NCBI RefSeq assembly: GCF_036924645.1
Contig: NZ_JAZHRX010000001.1
Span: 5,731,501-5,795,500, forward strand
DNA length: 64,000 nucleotides
DNA from: Bradyrhizobium sp. AZCC 2176
Lineage (GTDB): Bacteria; Pseudomonadota; Alphaproteobacteria; Rhizobiales; Xanthobacteraceae
Direction of reading: 5' to 3'
Under the pieces are notes generated by a model. It did not search any database and was not told the DNA's origin. It saw nothing but the letters and a program-made list of their open reading frames with translations. Below are positions 9,104 to 17,278 of the stretch, one piece after another. Position 1 is the stretch's first letter; every line of letters starts with the position of its first letter. Made by a program: the position numbers and the translations under genes.

Positions 9104-10018
9104 CTATGCGCTATCCTTGCGCCGCCAGGGGAACAGATTGGCCGGAAAATCGGCGGCAGGCTTGCGTTCGCGGTGCGCGCGGGGTGGCAGTGGCTGCGGA
9201 TTGAGTTCCGGCTCAATCGTCTCCCGATAGAGATGCCACGTGGCATGCCCGAGCAGGGGGATGACGACGGCAAGGCCGAGGAAGAACGGCAACGTTCCTG
9301 CCACCAGGAGCACCGCGACGATCAATCCCCAGGCCGCCATCGGCACGGGATTGCGTGCGACCGCGCGCAGCGAGGTCACCATCGCATCGCCGGCGCCGGC
9401 ATGTCGATCGAGCATCAGCGGAAATGACACGACGCCGATGCAGAGCGCGACGAGGGCGAACAGGAAGCCGACGCCGCAGCCGACCACGATCAGCCACCAG
9501 CCTTGCGGCGTCGTCAGCACGCGTTCGGCGAAATCGGAAAAACCAGTCGCGCCGGCATAGCCGAACGCGGCGATATAGATCGCCTGCGCCGTGGCCACCC
9601 ACGTCACGAACAGCGCCAGCAGCAGCACGCCGAGGCCGAGCATCGCGCCAAATGACGGCGAGCGCAGCACCTCGAGCGCATCCCAGGCCGTCGCCTGTTC
9701 ACCGCGCTCGCGGCGGCGGCTCATTTCATAGAGGCCGAGTGCTGCGAATGGACCGATCAGCGCAAAGCCGGCGGCCAGCGGAAACAACAGCGGGATGACG
9801 GAATAGCCGAGAACGGCGCGGGCCAACACCAGCCCGAGCACAGGATAGATGACGCACAGGATGATGGCGTGGGTTGGCACGGCCTTGAAATCTTCCCAGC
9901 CGCGTCGCAACGCGCGGCCGAGCTCGGCGACGCCGATGGTTCGGATGACTGGCGCAGCCGCGGTGTCTCTTCCGCTTTGCGTCAGTGATGTGACATTGCC
10001 TTGATATGAGGTGGCCAT
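9104..10018 (-). CDS. DUF2189 integral membrane protein
   Basis: The chosen ATG gives MATSYQGNVTS and has GGGAG just upstream; a longer reading frame exists but lacks such a signal. The 304-residue product matches the DUF2189 family: GRALRRGWEDFKAVPTHAII, then six or so hydrophobic segments, the internal GPFAALGLYEMSRRRERGE loop and a C-terminal GHATWHLYRETIEP. The family is found beside cytochrome oxidase genes in some bacteria, but no oxidase gene is near here. Function unknown. Confidence 0.88.
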   Translation of the reverse strand: MATSYQGNVTSLTQSGRDTAAAPVIRTIGVAELGRALRRGWEDFKAVPTHAIILCVIYPVLGLVLARAVLGYSVIPLLFPLAAGFALIGPFAALGLYEMSRRRERGEQATAWDALEVLRSPSFGAMLGLGVLLLALFVTWVATAQAIYIAAFGYAGATGFSDFAERVLTTPQGWWLIVVGCGVGFLFALVALCIGVVSFPLMLDRHAGAGDAMVTSLRAVARNPVPMAAWGLIVAVLLVAGTLPFFLGLAVVIPLLGHATWHLYRETIEPELNPQPLPPRAHRERKPAADFPANLFPWRRKDSA

Positions 10019-10317
10019 GGTCGCTGTCTCCCTTCGGCAGCCGCATTTCGCGCCGGCGGGAAGGCGCAAACGTGCCGTCTCCAAAAAAGATCACGATCGG
10101 GCCAGACGCGAAGAACAGGGTTTTGGAAGTGGCCATGTCGCGAACTGCTCCTGAAGCGTACTCCCAAACAGCGACAATAGCACTCACGCTTCAGTGAATG
10201 TTTCATTGGCAAGTTTCATTCGGCTGGTTAGATTTGCACGCGATCCCGGCGTGGTGCTGCCGGCCAAACAGTGCCGCCAAAAGACTCACCCCATCCTCAG
10301 GTCATTGGGAGCTAACG

Positions 10318-10698
10318 ATGAGCATTTTCGGAAAAATCATGAGCGCGATCTTCGGTACCAAGGCAGACGCCGCGCCGGCTGGCGGCGGCGCAGCCGCGGG
10401 GGCCGGATCGTCTGGCGGGGCCACTGCACCGGCTGCCGCGACTGTCGACGTAGCGCCCATCCTCGACCAGGCGGTGAAGGCCAAGGGCGAGAAGCTGGAG
10501 TGGCGTACCTCGATCGTGGACCTGATGAAGGCGCTCGACATCGATTCCAGCTTCGCCGCGCGCAAGGAGCTCGCGAAGGAGCTCGGCTATACTGGCGACA
10601 GCAACGATTCCGCCAGTATGAACATCTGGCTGCACAAACAAGTCATGACGAAGCTGGCGGCCAATGGCGGCAAGCTGCCGCCGGATATCAAGCACTGA
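10318..10698 (+). CDS. DUF3597 domain protein
   Basis: The 126-residue protein starts MSIFGKIMSAIFG, preceded by a GGGAG signal. A low-complexity Ala/Gly/Pro linker (residues about 18-45) is followed by the DUF3597 domain, seen as VDVAPILDQAVKAKGEKLEW and LMKALDIDSSFAARKELAKE. The domain resembles small helical ligand-binding modules. The role is unknown. A strong terminator follows the stop. Confidence 0.88.
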   Translation: MSIFGKIMSAIFGTKADAAPAGGGAAAGAGSSGGATAPAAATVDVAPILDQAVKAKGEKLEWRTSIVDLMKALDIDSSFAARKELAKELGYTGDSNDSASMNIWLHKQVMTKLAANGGKLPPDIKH

Positions 10699-10722
10699 CG
10701 CTTCGCCCGGTCCGCACATGCA

Positions 10723-10756
10723 AAGGCCCGCGGTGACGCGGGCCTTCCTTTTTTGG
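10723..10756 (+). terminator. Rho-independent terminator
   Basis: AAGGCCCGCG pairs with CGCGGGCCTT around a 4-base loop and is followed by CCTTTTTT. It ends the DUF3597 transcript. Confidence 0.87.
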
Positions 10757-10853
10757 TGCGATTGCAATACAGCAACGTGCAAACGGTATCCACTTCGTGG
10801 AAAAACGCAGTAGATGCGGGCGGACAAGACTAAGCACAACAAGGAGGACGCCA

Positions 10854-11645
10854 ATGAGCAATGTCGATCGCAGGACCATCCTGGCAACGGGCGCGCTGGC
10901 GCTGGCCGGTGCGGGCATGGAGGCCGGCGCGGCCGCAGCGCAGGCCGGCCCGAAATCTATTTTTCCGGTCGGCACGACGACGATCCCGATCGTGGGTGAG
11001 ACCGACGTGTTTCCGGTGCGGCGAATCTATTGCATCGGGCGAAACTATGCCGCGCATGCGCGCGAAATGGGTTCGGACCCCAATCGCGAGCCGCCGTTCT
11101 TCTTTCAGAAACCGACCGACGCGATTCAGAATGTCGCCATCGGTAGTGTCGGCGATCATCCCTATCCCTCGCTCACCAAGAACTATCACTATGAGGTCGA
11201 ACTGGTGGCGGCGCTGAAGTCGGGCGGCATCAACATTCCCGCGGAGAAGGCGCTCGACCACGTCTATGGCTATGCGCTCGGCCTCGACATGACGCGGCGC
11301 GACCTGCAGCGCGCGATGGGCGACGAGAAGAAGCCGTGGGAAATCGGCAAGAGCTTTGATCGCTCCGCCGTACTTGGGCCGATTCATCCGGCGGCCAAGA
11401 CCGGCCATTTCACCAAGGGCGCGATTTCGCTGGCAGTGAACGGCACGGTCAAGCAGAACTCCAACCTGCAGAACATGATCTGGAGCGTGGCGGAGCAGAT
11501 CGCCAAGCTGTCGGAAGCCTTCGAGCTCAAGGCAGGCGACATCATCTATTCGGGCACGCCGGAAAATGTCGGCCCGGTCGTGAAGGGCGACGTGCTCCTG
11601 TGCAAGCTCGAAGGCTTGCCGGATATGTCGATCCGGATCGTTTAG
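10854..11645 (+). CDS. Fumarylacetoacetate hydrolase-family protein with Tat-like signal
   Basis: The start MSNVDRRTILATGALALAGAG follows an AAGGAGG signal. The FAH catalytic domain covers about residues 55-262: metal-binding acidic residues in YHYEVELVAALKSGG and YALGLDMTRRDLQ, and the closing SGTPENVGPV. Relatives hydrolyse fumarylpyruvate or act as oxaloacetate decarboxylases and are usually cytoplasmic. Here residues 5-31 look like a twin-arginine signal (DRRTIL, then a hydrophobic stretch ending AAAAQA). Export is inferred from this N-terminus only. Confidence 0.9.
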   Translation: MSNVDRRTILATGALALAGAGMEAGAAAAQAGPKSIFPVGTTTIPIVGETDVFPVRRIYCIGRNYAAHAREMGSDPNREPPFFFQKPTDAIQNVAIGSVGDHPYPSLTKNYHYEVELVAALKSGGINIPAEKALDHVYGYALGLDMTRRDLQRAMGDEKKPWEIGKSFDRSAVLGPIHPAAKTGHFTKGAISLAVNGTVKQNSNLQNMIWSVAEQIAKLSEAFELKAGDIIYSGTPENVGPVVKGDVLLCKLEGLPDMSIRIV

Positions 11646-11775
11646 GAGTACCACACCCGCCGCCGTCGCCCCTGCGAAAAAGCAGGGGCCCATCACCATG
11701 GAAGGCAATGGTAGGCGAGAATATCGCCCATGTCGCGTTCGCAGCGACGACAGCGGTTTGCGAAGGTGCCCTGGC

Positions 11776-12048
11776 TCACCCCGTGAGGTCGGCAAATTCC
11801 GGATTTTTGTGCAGATAGTCCACGACAAAGCCGCAGCCGGCGATGACCTTGCGGCCGTCGGCGCGGATCAGCTCGAGCGCGCCCTTGACCAGTTCGGAAG
11901 CGATGCCGCGGCCGCGCAGCGCACGGGGCGTTTCGGTATGGGTGATGATGACCGCTGCGGGCGTGACGCGGTAGTTCGCAAACGCGACAGCGCCGTCGAC
12001 GTCGAGTTCAAAGCGGTTTTGAGCCTTGTTGTCGCGGACGGCGGCCAT
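11776..12048 (-). CDS. Small GNAT-type N-acetyltransferase (YjdJ-like)
   Basis: The 90-residue protein is the minimal GCN5-related acetyltransferase fold, with TETPRALRGRGIASELVKGA as the acetyl-CoA loop and AGCGFVVDYLHKNPEF at the end. These short forms are widespread; their substrate is not known. It stands alone between convergent or divergent neighbours. Confidence 0.9.
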   Translation of the reverse strand: MAAVRDNKAQNRFELDVDGAVAFANYRVTPAAVIITHTETPRALRGRGIASELVKGALELIRADGRKVIAGCGFVVDYLHKNPEFADLTG

Positions 12049-12278
12049 GCAGCGATTCCCTCAATGATTCACCGTTTCATTTAGCTTGGTGCAGCGCAAT
12101 AGGAACACATGCGGTTTCCCCTGGCGGGATCTTTGCAGGCTGGGTCTTGCAACGGGTGGCGGGGTTCCTACGTCTTTTGGATGACATACGCCGCCGAAGC
12201 GGCCGGGTCTGGGTTCGATATCGGTAAGCTGTGATCTCGGCCGCCGACGTATGCCTCTTTTTCAAGGGGAGGTTTACA

Positions 12279-12680
12279 ATGTCGGGCTTTGGTTTCTTCA
12301 GCAAACATCGCACATGGGAAGACTGGTTCGGCATGCTGCTTGGCGTGCTGATCGTGGTATCGCCGTGGTTTCCTTTCTCAAGCCATGACGTGATGGACGC
12401 CGAACGCAGCACCATGATCCTGAACACGTTCGTCGTCGGCATGCTGGTCTTCGGTCTGGCCCAGCTCGAATATGTCGCACTGCAGCGCTGGGAGGAGGTG
12501 GGCGAAATCGCGCTCGGCCTCTGGCTGATGGCCTCACCGTTCGTCCTCGGCTACTCCGGCGACGACATGCTTCGGGCCTGGCATGTCGCTCTCGGTGCAA
12601 TCGTTGTCGTGCTGGGCGCGCTTCAGCTCTGGCAGGATTGGCGCTTGAGCGACCAGGAACTGGCCGACCATCCGCAGTAA
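12279..12680 (+). CDS. SPW repeat membrane protein
   Basis: The start MSGFGFFSKHRTWEDWFGM follows GGGGAGG. The 133-residue protein has four hydrophobic segments arranged as two halves, with SPWF in the first and SPFVLGY in the second: the SPW repeat family of inner-membrane proteins. Function unknown. A 12-bp perfect stem follows the stop. Confidence 0.9.
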   Translation: MSGFGFFSKHRTWEDWFGMLLGVLIVVSPWFPFSSHDVMDAERSTMILNTFVVGMLVFGLAQLEYVALQRWEEVGEIALGLWLMASPFVLGYSGDDMLRAWHVALGAIVVVLGALQLWQDWRLSDQELADHPQ

Positions 12681-12691
12681 TTCCCGATGAC

Positions 12692-12721
12692 GGCTTGCCG
12701 ATCTTGCGGGATCGGCAAGCC
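12692..12721. terminator. Hairpin between convergent genes
   Basis: GGCTTGCCGATC pairs perfectly with GATCGGCAAGCC around a 6-base loop. No clear T run follows, so termination is likely but not certain. It separates the SPW gene from the DUF3828 remnant. Confidence 0.5.
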
Positions 12722-12734
12722 ATCGCGCAAGGTT

Positions 12735-12960
12735 CTAGTATTTGAGGAAGTCGATGATGATGGCGCGGAGTTGCCACGCCGCGCCATCGGTGACAACTTG
12801 GATCTCGTCGATCTTCCATCCGCCCGCCTCGTGGACGAATTCATAACGAATGGTCTGGTCGGCCGGTTTCGCCGGTGGCCCCTGGCGGCTATCGCGATGA
12901 CGGCCTTGTCGGCCTCTTGCTTCTCTGCAACCACCTTGAATGAGTTCACGTCCGGATTTG
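12735..12960 (-). pseudogene. Frameshifted remnant of a DUF3828 gene
   Basis: On the reverse strand one frame reads DVNSFKVVAEKQEADKAVIA, and near 12895 the match continues in another frame as TIRYEFVHEAGGWKIDEIQ and ends LRAIIIDFLKY before a TAG. Together they resemble the C-terminal half of secreted DUF3828-type proteins. The first part of the gene, including any signal peptide, is missing and is replaced by the upstream region of the ligase gene. A decayed copy is the simplest reading. Confidence 0.58.
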
Positions 12961-13033
12961 AGCAGGCGGCAGGCTTTCTGCTATCGTTGCGATGTTCTAT
13001 GTCTGTCTTTCGAAGCGTGATGGTTGATTCCCA

Positions 13034-14731
13034 TTGACTGAAACCGTGACTATTCCCACCCCGCGCGGCGGCCTGGCGCGGATGTCGCGCCGGGTGATGA
13101 ACCTGGCGCACATGCTGACCCAGAATGCCCGCCGCCATGGCGAGCGCATTGGCTTCATCTGGGGCGACAAATCCTGGACCTGGCGCGAGATCGACGGTCA
13201 CGTCTCCGCGCTGGCGGCGGGCCTCGCCGCGCGCGGGGTCGTCAAGGGCGACCGCGTCCTGGTCCATTCCAAAAATTGCGACGAGATGTTCTGGTCGATG
13301 TTCGCGGCCTTCCGCCTCGGCGCGGTCTGGGTGCCGACCAATTTCCGCTTGATGCCGGACGAGGTCGCCTATCTCGCCACCGCCTCCGGCGCGAAGGCGT
13401 TTTTGTGCCATGGCGATTTTCCGGACCACGCCACGGCGGCGGCCAATCCGGCGCTCGAATTCATCTGGCGGATCGGAGAGGGGACGTTTGGCGAGCGCGC
13501 GGTGAGCGACGTGATCGCGTCGCAGGCCGGCGCCAAGGTCGACGACGCAGCGGTCGATTACGACGATCCCTGCTGGTTCTTCTTCACCTCGGGTACCACC
13601 GGCCGCTCCAAGGCGGCGGTGCTCACCCATGGCCAGATGGCCTTTGTGGTAACAAATCATCTCGCCGACCTGATGCCCGGCACGACCGAGACGGATGCCT
13701 CGCTAGTGGTCGCGCCGCTGTCGCACGGCGCCGGCGTGCACCAGCTCGTGCAGGCCGCGCGCGGCGTGCCGACCATCCTGCTGCCCTCGGAAAAATTCGA
13801 CATTGCGGAAGCGTTCAGGCTGATCGAGGCGCATCGCGTCAGCAACATCTTCACCGTGCCGACCATTTTGAAAATGATGGTCGAGCATCCTGCAGTCGAT
13901 AAGTACGATCACTCCTCGCTGCGCTTCGTGATCTATGCCGGCGCGCCGATGTACCGCGAGGACCAGAAGGCGGCGCTGGGCAAGCTCGGCAAGGTTTTGG
14001 TGCAATATTTCGGGCTCGGCGAGGTCACCGGCAACATCACGGTCATGCCGGCCAGCCTGCATGATGCCGAGGACGGCCCGCAGGCCCGCATCGGCACCTG
14101 CGGCTTCGAGCGTACGGGCATGCAGGTCTCGATCCAGGGCGACGACGGGCGCGAGCTTAAAGCCTTCGAGACCGGTGAGATCTGCGTGATCGGGCCGGCC
14201 GTGTTCGCCGGCTATTACGACAACCCCGAGGCCAACGCGAAGGCGTTTCGCGACGGCTGGTTTCGTACCGGCGATCTCGGCCATATGGACGAGGAGGGAT
14301 TCGTCTACATCACCGGCCGCGCTTCCGACATGTACATCTCGGGCGGCTCCAACATCTATCCGCGCGAGGTCGAGGAGAAGATTCTCACTCATCCCGCGAT
14401 CGGCGAAGTCGCCGTTCTCGGCGTGCCCGACCCGTTCTGGGGTGAGGTGGGAGTAGCCGTCTGCGTCGCGCGCGAAGGCGCAGCCGCGGTGAGCGAGGCG
14501 GAGCTGGCCGCGTACCTGGCGCCGAAGGTGCCGCGCTACAAGATGCCGAAGCGCTTCTTCTTCTGGGAGGCGTTACCGAAGTCCGGCTACGGCAAGATTC
14601 CGAAGCGGCTGGTCCGCGACGAACTCGAGGCGCGAGGGCTGCTTGAGGCCAAAGCGTTTTCGAGCGAAGTGGCTTCCGGTTCGCGTGACGAAAACGCGTC
14701 CAATGACAATGTCTCCAAGACGGGTAGCTGA
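13034..14731 (+). CDS. AMP-dependent acyl-CoA synthetase/ligase
   Basis: This enzyme activates a carboxylic acid with ATP and joins it to coenzyme A. Motifs include the P-loop TSGTTGRSK (about 185-193), GWFRTGDLGHMDEEGFVYIT and the A10 lysine region PKSGYGKIPKRL. The start shown is TTG; ATG codons at about 13082 (MSRRVMNLA) and 13097 (MNLAHMLTQ) are good alternatives. The last 25 or so residues are encoded by a palindromic repeat (14654-14703), not by conserved sequence. A PCC-domain gene starts 4 bases later. The substrate cannot be read from sequence; aromatic or fatty acids are both possible. Confidence 0.92.
   Translation: MTETVTIPTPRGGLARMSRRVMNLAHMLTQNARRHGERIGFIWGDKSWTWREIDGHVSALAAGLAARGVVKGDRVLVHSKNCDEMFWSMFAAFRLGAVWVPTNFRLMPDEVAYLATASGAKAFLCHGDFPDHATAAANPALEFIWRIGEGTFGERAVSDVIASQAGAKVDDAAVDYDDPCWFFFTSGTTGRSKAAVLTHGQMAFVVTNHLADLMPGTTETDASLVVAPLSHGAGVHQLVQAARGVPTILLPSEKFDIAEAFRLIEAHRVSNIFTVPTILKMMVEHPAVDKYDHSSLRFVIYAGAPMYREDQKAALGKLGKVLVQYFGLGEVTGNITVMPASLHDAEDGPQARIGTCGFERTGMQVSIQGDDGRELKAFETGEICVIGPAVFAGYYDNPEANAKAFRDGWFRTGDLGHMDEEGFVYITGRASDMYISGGSNIYPREVEEKILTHPAIGEVAVLGVPDPFWGEVGVAVCVAREGAAAVSEAELAAYLAPKVPRYKMPKRFFFWEALPKSGYGKIPKRLVRDELEARGLLEAKAFSSEVASGSRDENASNDNVSKTGS
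14654..14703. repeat. Short palindromic repeat, copy B (inside the ligase ORF)
   Basis: The 50-bp element begins GCGTTTTCGAGCGAAGTGGC and ends GAAAACGCGTCCAA. It is nearly identical to the reverse complement of copy C (49841-49890). It is translated in the ligase frame as the C-terminal tail. Confidence 0.78.
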
Positions 14732-14735
14732 GGCG

Positions 14736-15593
14736 ATGCGCAGCATCGCGCAGCCCGGGCCGCCCGCGCCCGAACGCATCCAATGGGTCGAGGCGCGGGG
14801 ACGGGCGTTTTCATTCACGCTTGGCGCCGGCCTGCCGCTGCTCGAGGCCGCGCGCCGCGGCTTTGCCGAAGCTGGATTTTCAGGCGGCGTGCTGAGCATG
14901 CGGGAAGGGGCGCTTGGGCCGTTTGCCTATGTGATGCCGGCGCTATCGAAGACCGGCGCAAACGCGGCGTTCTACAGCGACACGTTCCGGCCCTCCGGCA
15001 TCACGCGGCCGAAACTCGGCGCAATGACGCTGGGCGAGCGCGACGGGGCACCGTTCTTCCATTGCCATGGACTGTGGACCGAGACTGACGGACATCTGCA
15101 TGGCGGCCACATTCTCCCCGAGGAGAGCTTCGTCGCCGAATCGTTCGCGGTGGAAGCGTTAGGCATCGACGGCGCGATGTTTGTTGCCGAGCCAGATCCC
15201 GAGACCAATTTCAAATTGTTCGGTCCCGTCGCGCGCGCCGGCACGGATGTCAAGGCCGAGAGCCGTGCCTTCGCGCTCCGGCTGCGGCCGAATCAGGATT
15301 TTGCCGTGGCGCTGGAGACCTTCTGTCGGCAGCATGGAATTTTGCGCGCGCGGATTCACGGCGGCGTCGGCTCCACCATCGGCGCGCATTTCGCCGATGG
15401 GCGGAGCGTCGTGCCGTTTGCGACCGAGCTTGCGATCAAGGCCGGCACCGTGGCGCCCGGCGCTGACGGCACGCTGCAGGCCGAGCTCGACGTCGCGCTG
15501 GTCGATTATCTCGGCGGCATTGCCGAGGGCCGGCTGATGCGCGGCGACAATCCGGTGCTGATGACGATGGAGTTGGTGCTCGAGGTGATTTGA
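14736..15593 (+). CDS. PCC-domain (DUF296) protein
   Basis: The product (about 285 residues from this ATG; ATGs at 14703 and 14709 are alternatives) carries the plants-and-prokaryotes-conserved domain. The motif HCHGLWTETDGHLHGGHILP contains the histidines typical of the fold, and a second related half follows (ILRARIHGGVGSTIGAHFAD). The gene sits 4 bases after the ligase stop and is probably co-transcribed with it. It may be a cofactor- or ligand-binding partner of the pathway. Function is unproven. Confidence 0.8.
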   Translation: MRSIAQPGPPAPERIQWVEARGRAFSFTLGAGLPLLEAARRGFAEAGFSGGVLSMREGALGPFAYVMPALSKTGANAAFYSDTFRPSGITRPKLGAMTLGERDGAPFFHCHGLWTETDGHLHGGHILPEESFVAESFAVEALGIDGAMFVAEPDPETNFKLFGPVARAGTDVKAESRAFALRLRPNQDFAVALETFCRQHGILRARIHGGVGSTIGAHFADGRSVVPFATELAIKAGTVAPGADGTLQAELDVALVDYLGGIAEGRLMRGDNPVLMTMELVLEVI

Positions 15594-15608
15594 GTTTTTC
15601 GTAAGCTC

Positions 15609-15713
15609 CGTAGGGTGGGCAAAGGCGCGTTAGCGCCGTGCCCACCATCTCTCGGAGCGCATCATGCTGAATGGTGGGCACGCTACGCTTTGCCCATCCT
15701 ACGCAGCTACATT
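15609..15713. repeat. Intergenic mosaic repeat, copy 1
   Basis: About 100 bp, with CGTAGGGTGGGCAAAGGCGC at one end and GCTTTGCCCATCCTACG at the other, and internal GTGCCCACC/GGTGGGCAC arms. The same element occurs inverted at 42802-42900. It lies between the PCC gene and a convergent beta-barrel gene. Confidence 0.78.
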
Positions 15714-15719
15714 CCCGTC

Positions 15720-16382
15720 TTACCGGAAGTGATAGTTCACCCCGACCTTGATGGTGTGGAAGTCGATGTTGCCGGAATCCAGCGGGCCTCCCAGATTATA
15801 GATCTCGCTGCCGAGGCTGGTGTACATGTACTCAGCCTTGGCCGACCAGCTCGGCGTGAACAAATATTCGAGGCCGCCGCCGATCGTATAGCCGGAATGA
15901 GTCTGGCTATCCGAAGCCAACGTCGTGCCAAACGCTGAAATGGTGGCCTTGTTGTTGGCCCAAGCGTAGCCGCCCTTGGCGTAGAGAAGCGCCGCATCCA
16001 TCGCGAAGCCGGCGCGGCCGGTCACGCTGCCGAATGAGTTGATCTTGTTTTCCTGCGTGAGCAGGATTCCGCCACCTTGGTCCTCGGTGAAGCTGTCCTT
16101 GATGCTGGCGCCGGCGGCGTCGACTTCGACGCCGAACACGAACTGGCTGCCGGGGAGCTGCCAGTTGTAGCCGATCGTGCCGCCACCAAAACCGCCGCTG
16201 CCATCGCTATCGCCGCTTCCCCAGCCAAAGCCGCCCATCGCACCGATATAGAAGCCGGACCAGTTATACGCCGGAGACACCATAGCCGGAGGAGCCTTGG
16301 TGTAGGGCCGCGCCTGCATGTCGGCGGCCGAGGCCGCGGTCGCGACCGAAAGGGCCACACCAGCTAGAAGTAGTCGTTTCAT
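15720..16382 (-). CDS. Outer-membrane beta-barrel protein (Omp25/RopB-like)
   Basis: The 220-residue protein begins MKRLLLAGVALSVATAASA, a signal peptide. The mature part starts ADMQARPYTKAPP and continues with YNWSGFYIGAMGGFGWGSG, the standard opening of these 8-stranded barrels, and ends with a C-terminal phenylalanine-arginine (VGVNYHFR). The family gives surface barrels in Rhizobiales; the second copy is at 24246. No ligand can be assigned. Confidence 0.93.
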   Translation of the reverse strand: MKRLLLAGVALSVATAASAADMQARPYTKAPPAMVSPAYNWSGFYIGAMGGFGWGSGDSDGSGGFGGGTIGYNWQLPGSQFVFGVEVDAAGASIKDSFTEDQGGGILLTQENKINSFGSVTGRAGFAMDAALLYAKGGYAWANNKATISAFGTTLASDSQTHSGYTIGGGLEYLFTPSWSAKAEYMYTSLGSEIYNLGGPLDSGNIDFHTIKVGVNYHFR

Positions 16383-16873
16383 GTTTTGTCCCCTAAAGTT
16401 GAACATCCGTATAACCCCCTGCGGGCTCGATAGCGAACCGATCACGCCGGCATGGTGACGTATCGTTGTGGAAGCGGGCGCGAACGCGCCCTCAAAGAGC
16501 CGTCTGCAAGCGACGTTTGGCGGATGTGAGAACGATCGCTTGCGTATTAACCATACGATGCATATGCCGGCAAAAATTGGACCGAAGCACGACCGCGCAT
16601 TGGCGCGGGCAGGTTGCTATTTCGACAGCAGTGCGGCGACGTGTGGCGCGGAATTGTTCGACCTGCGAAGAGAGGCGACGGCGTTCGTGCAATTGAGATC
16701 GTTGTGTCCGCGTGTGCGGGTGTTCAGTACGCTGCGGCCTCTCCACGTCATTGCGAGCGAAGCGAAGCAATCCACTCCTTCTTTGTGACGGTGCATGGAT
16801 TGCTTTGCTTTCGCTCGCAATGATGGTGGATACAGTTTCGCGTTCTCGCGGCGCTGATCGCCCGAGGTTTGCT
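16383..16873. other. Intergenic region with one palindromic repeat
   Basis: Apart from the palindromic repeat at 16748-16823 and presumed promoter sequence for the beta-barrel gene, I see nothing coding in these 490 bases. Open frames on both strands lack signals and read through the repeat. Confidence 0.5.
16748..16823. repeat. Palindromic repeat (TCATTGCGAGCG type)
   Basis: TCATTGCGAGCGAAGCGAAG at the left is mirrored by GCTTTCGCTCGCAATGA at the right, with AATCCA and TGGATT also paired, around a 21-base loop. This type of dispersed repeat is common between genes in Bradyrhizobium-like genomes. Confidence 0.72.
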
Positions 16874-17212
16874 TCACCGCAGCTTTCGCACGTGAACATT
16901 GATGTCGAGATCGATATCGCTGACGCAGGTCTGCGTGACGCGATGCGAGCCGCCTTCATGCCAACGGCCCTCGCGCGCGCGGGCGTTTCTGACACCAGCC
17001 AGTTTCAGGCAGCGCCATTGCGGCAGCGGCCCTGAGCTTTCGCCGCCAAACTGCCAGGCCAGTACGACCTCTTCGCCGCGTCTGTTGGTGCCGATGATGT
17101 GCGGGCACAGTTCGCGGATTCGGCCGTCATAGCGGCAGACGATTTGCTGCTCGCCGAGGATGGCGTTGCGGAAGAGGGTGTAGGTGGCGCTTTGCATTGG
17201 GCGGCTCGCCAT
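16874..17212 (-). CDS. Conserved hypothetical protein
   Basis: The 112-residue frame (or 107 residues from the second methionine, MQSATYTLF) has protein-like composition: EQQIVCRYDGRIRELCPHII, then GEEVVLAWQFGGESSG and WRCLKLAGV. I recall similar short proteins of unknown function whose core is a query-and-response type beta fold, but cannot name a family. It is divergent from the AAA ATPase gene, 66 bases away. Ribosome-binding site weak. Confidence 0.6.
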   Translation of the reverse strand: MASRPMQSATYTLFRNAILGEQQIVCRYDGRIRELCPHIIGTNRRGEEVVLAWQFGGESSGPLPQWRCLKLAGVRNARAREGRWHEGGSHRVTQTCVSDIDLDINVHVRKLR

Positions 17213-17278
17213 CTAGGATTGTACGGCATTCCCTGTATAACCGTAGCGAACGACTTTGTTTCCCCGGGATCCGAGCCG

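Noticed and set aside
17099..17278. 60-residue N-terminal extension of the AAA ATPase
   Set aside because: It lies opposite a more protein-like frame and is not part of the ATPase fold; the ATG at 17279 gives a normal N-terminus.
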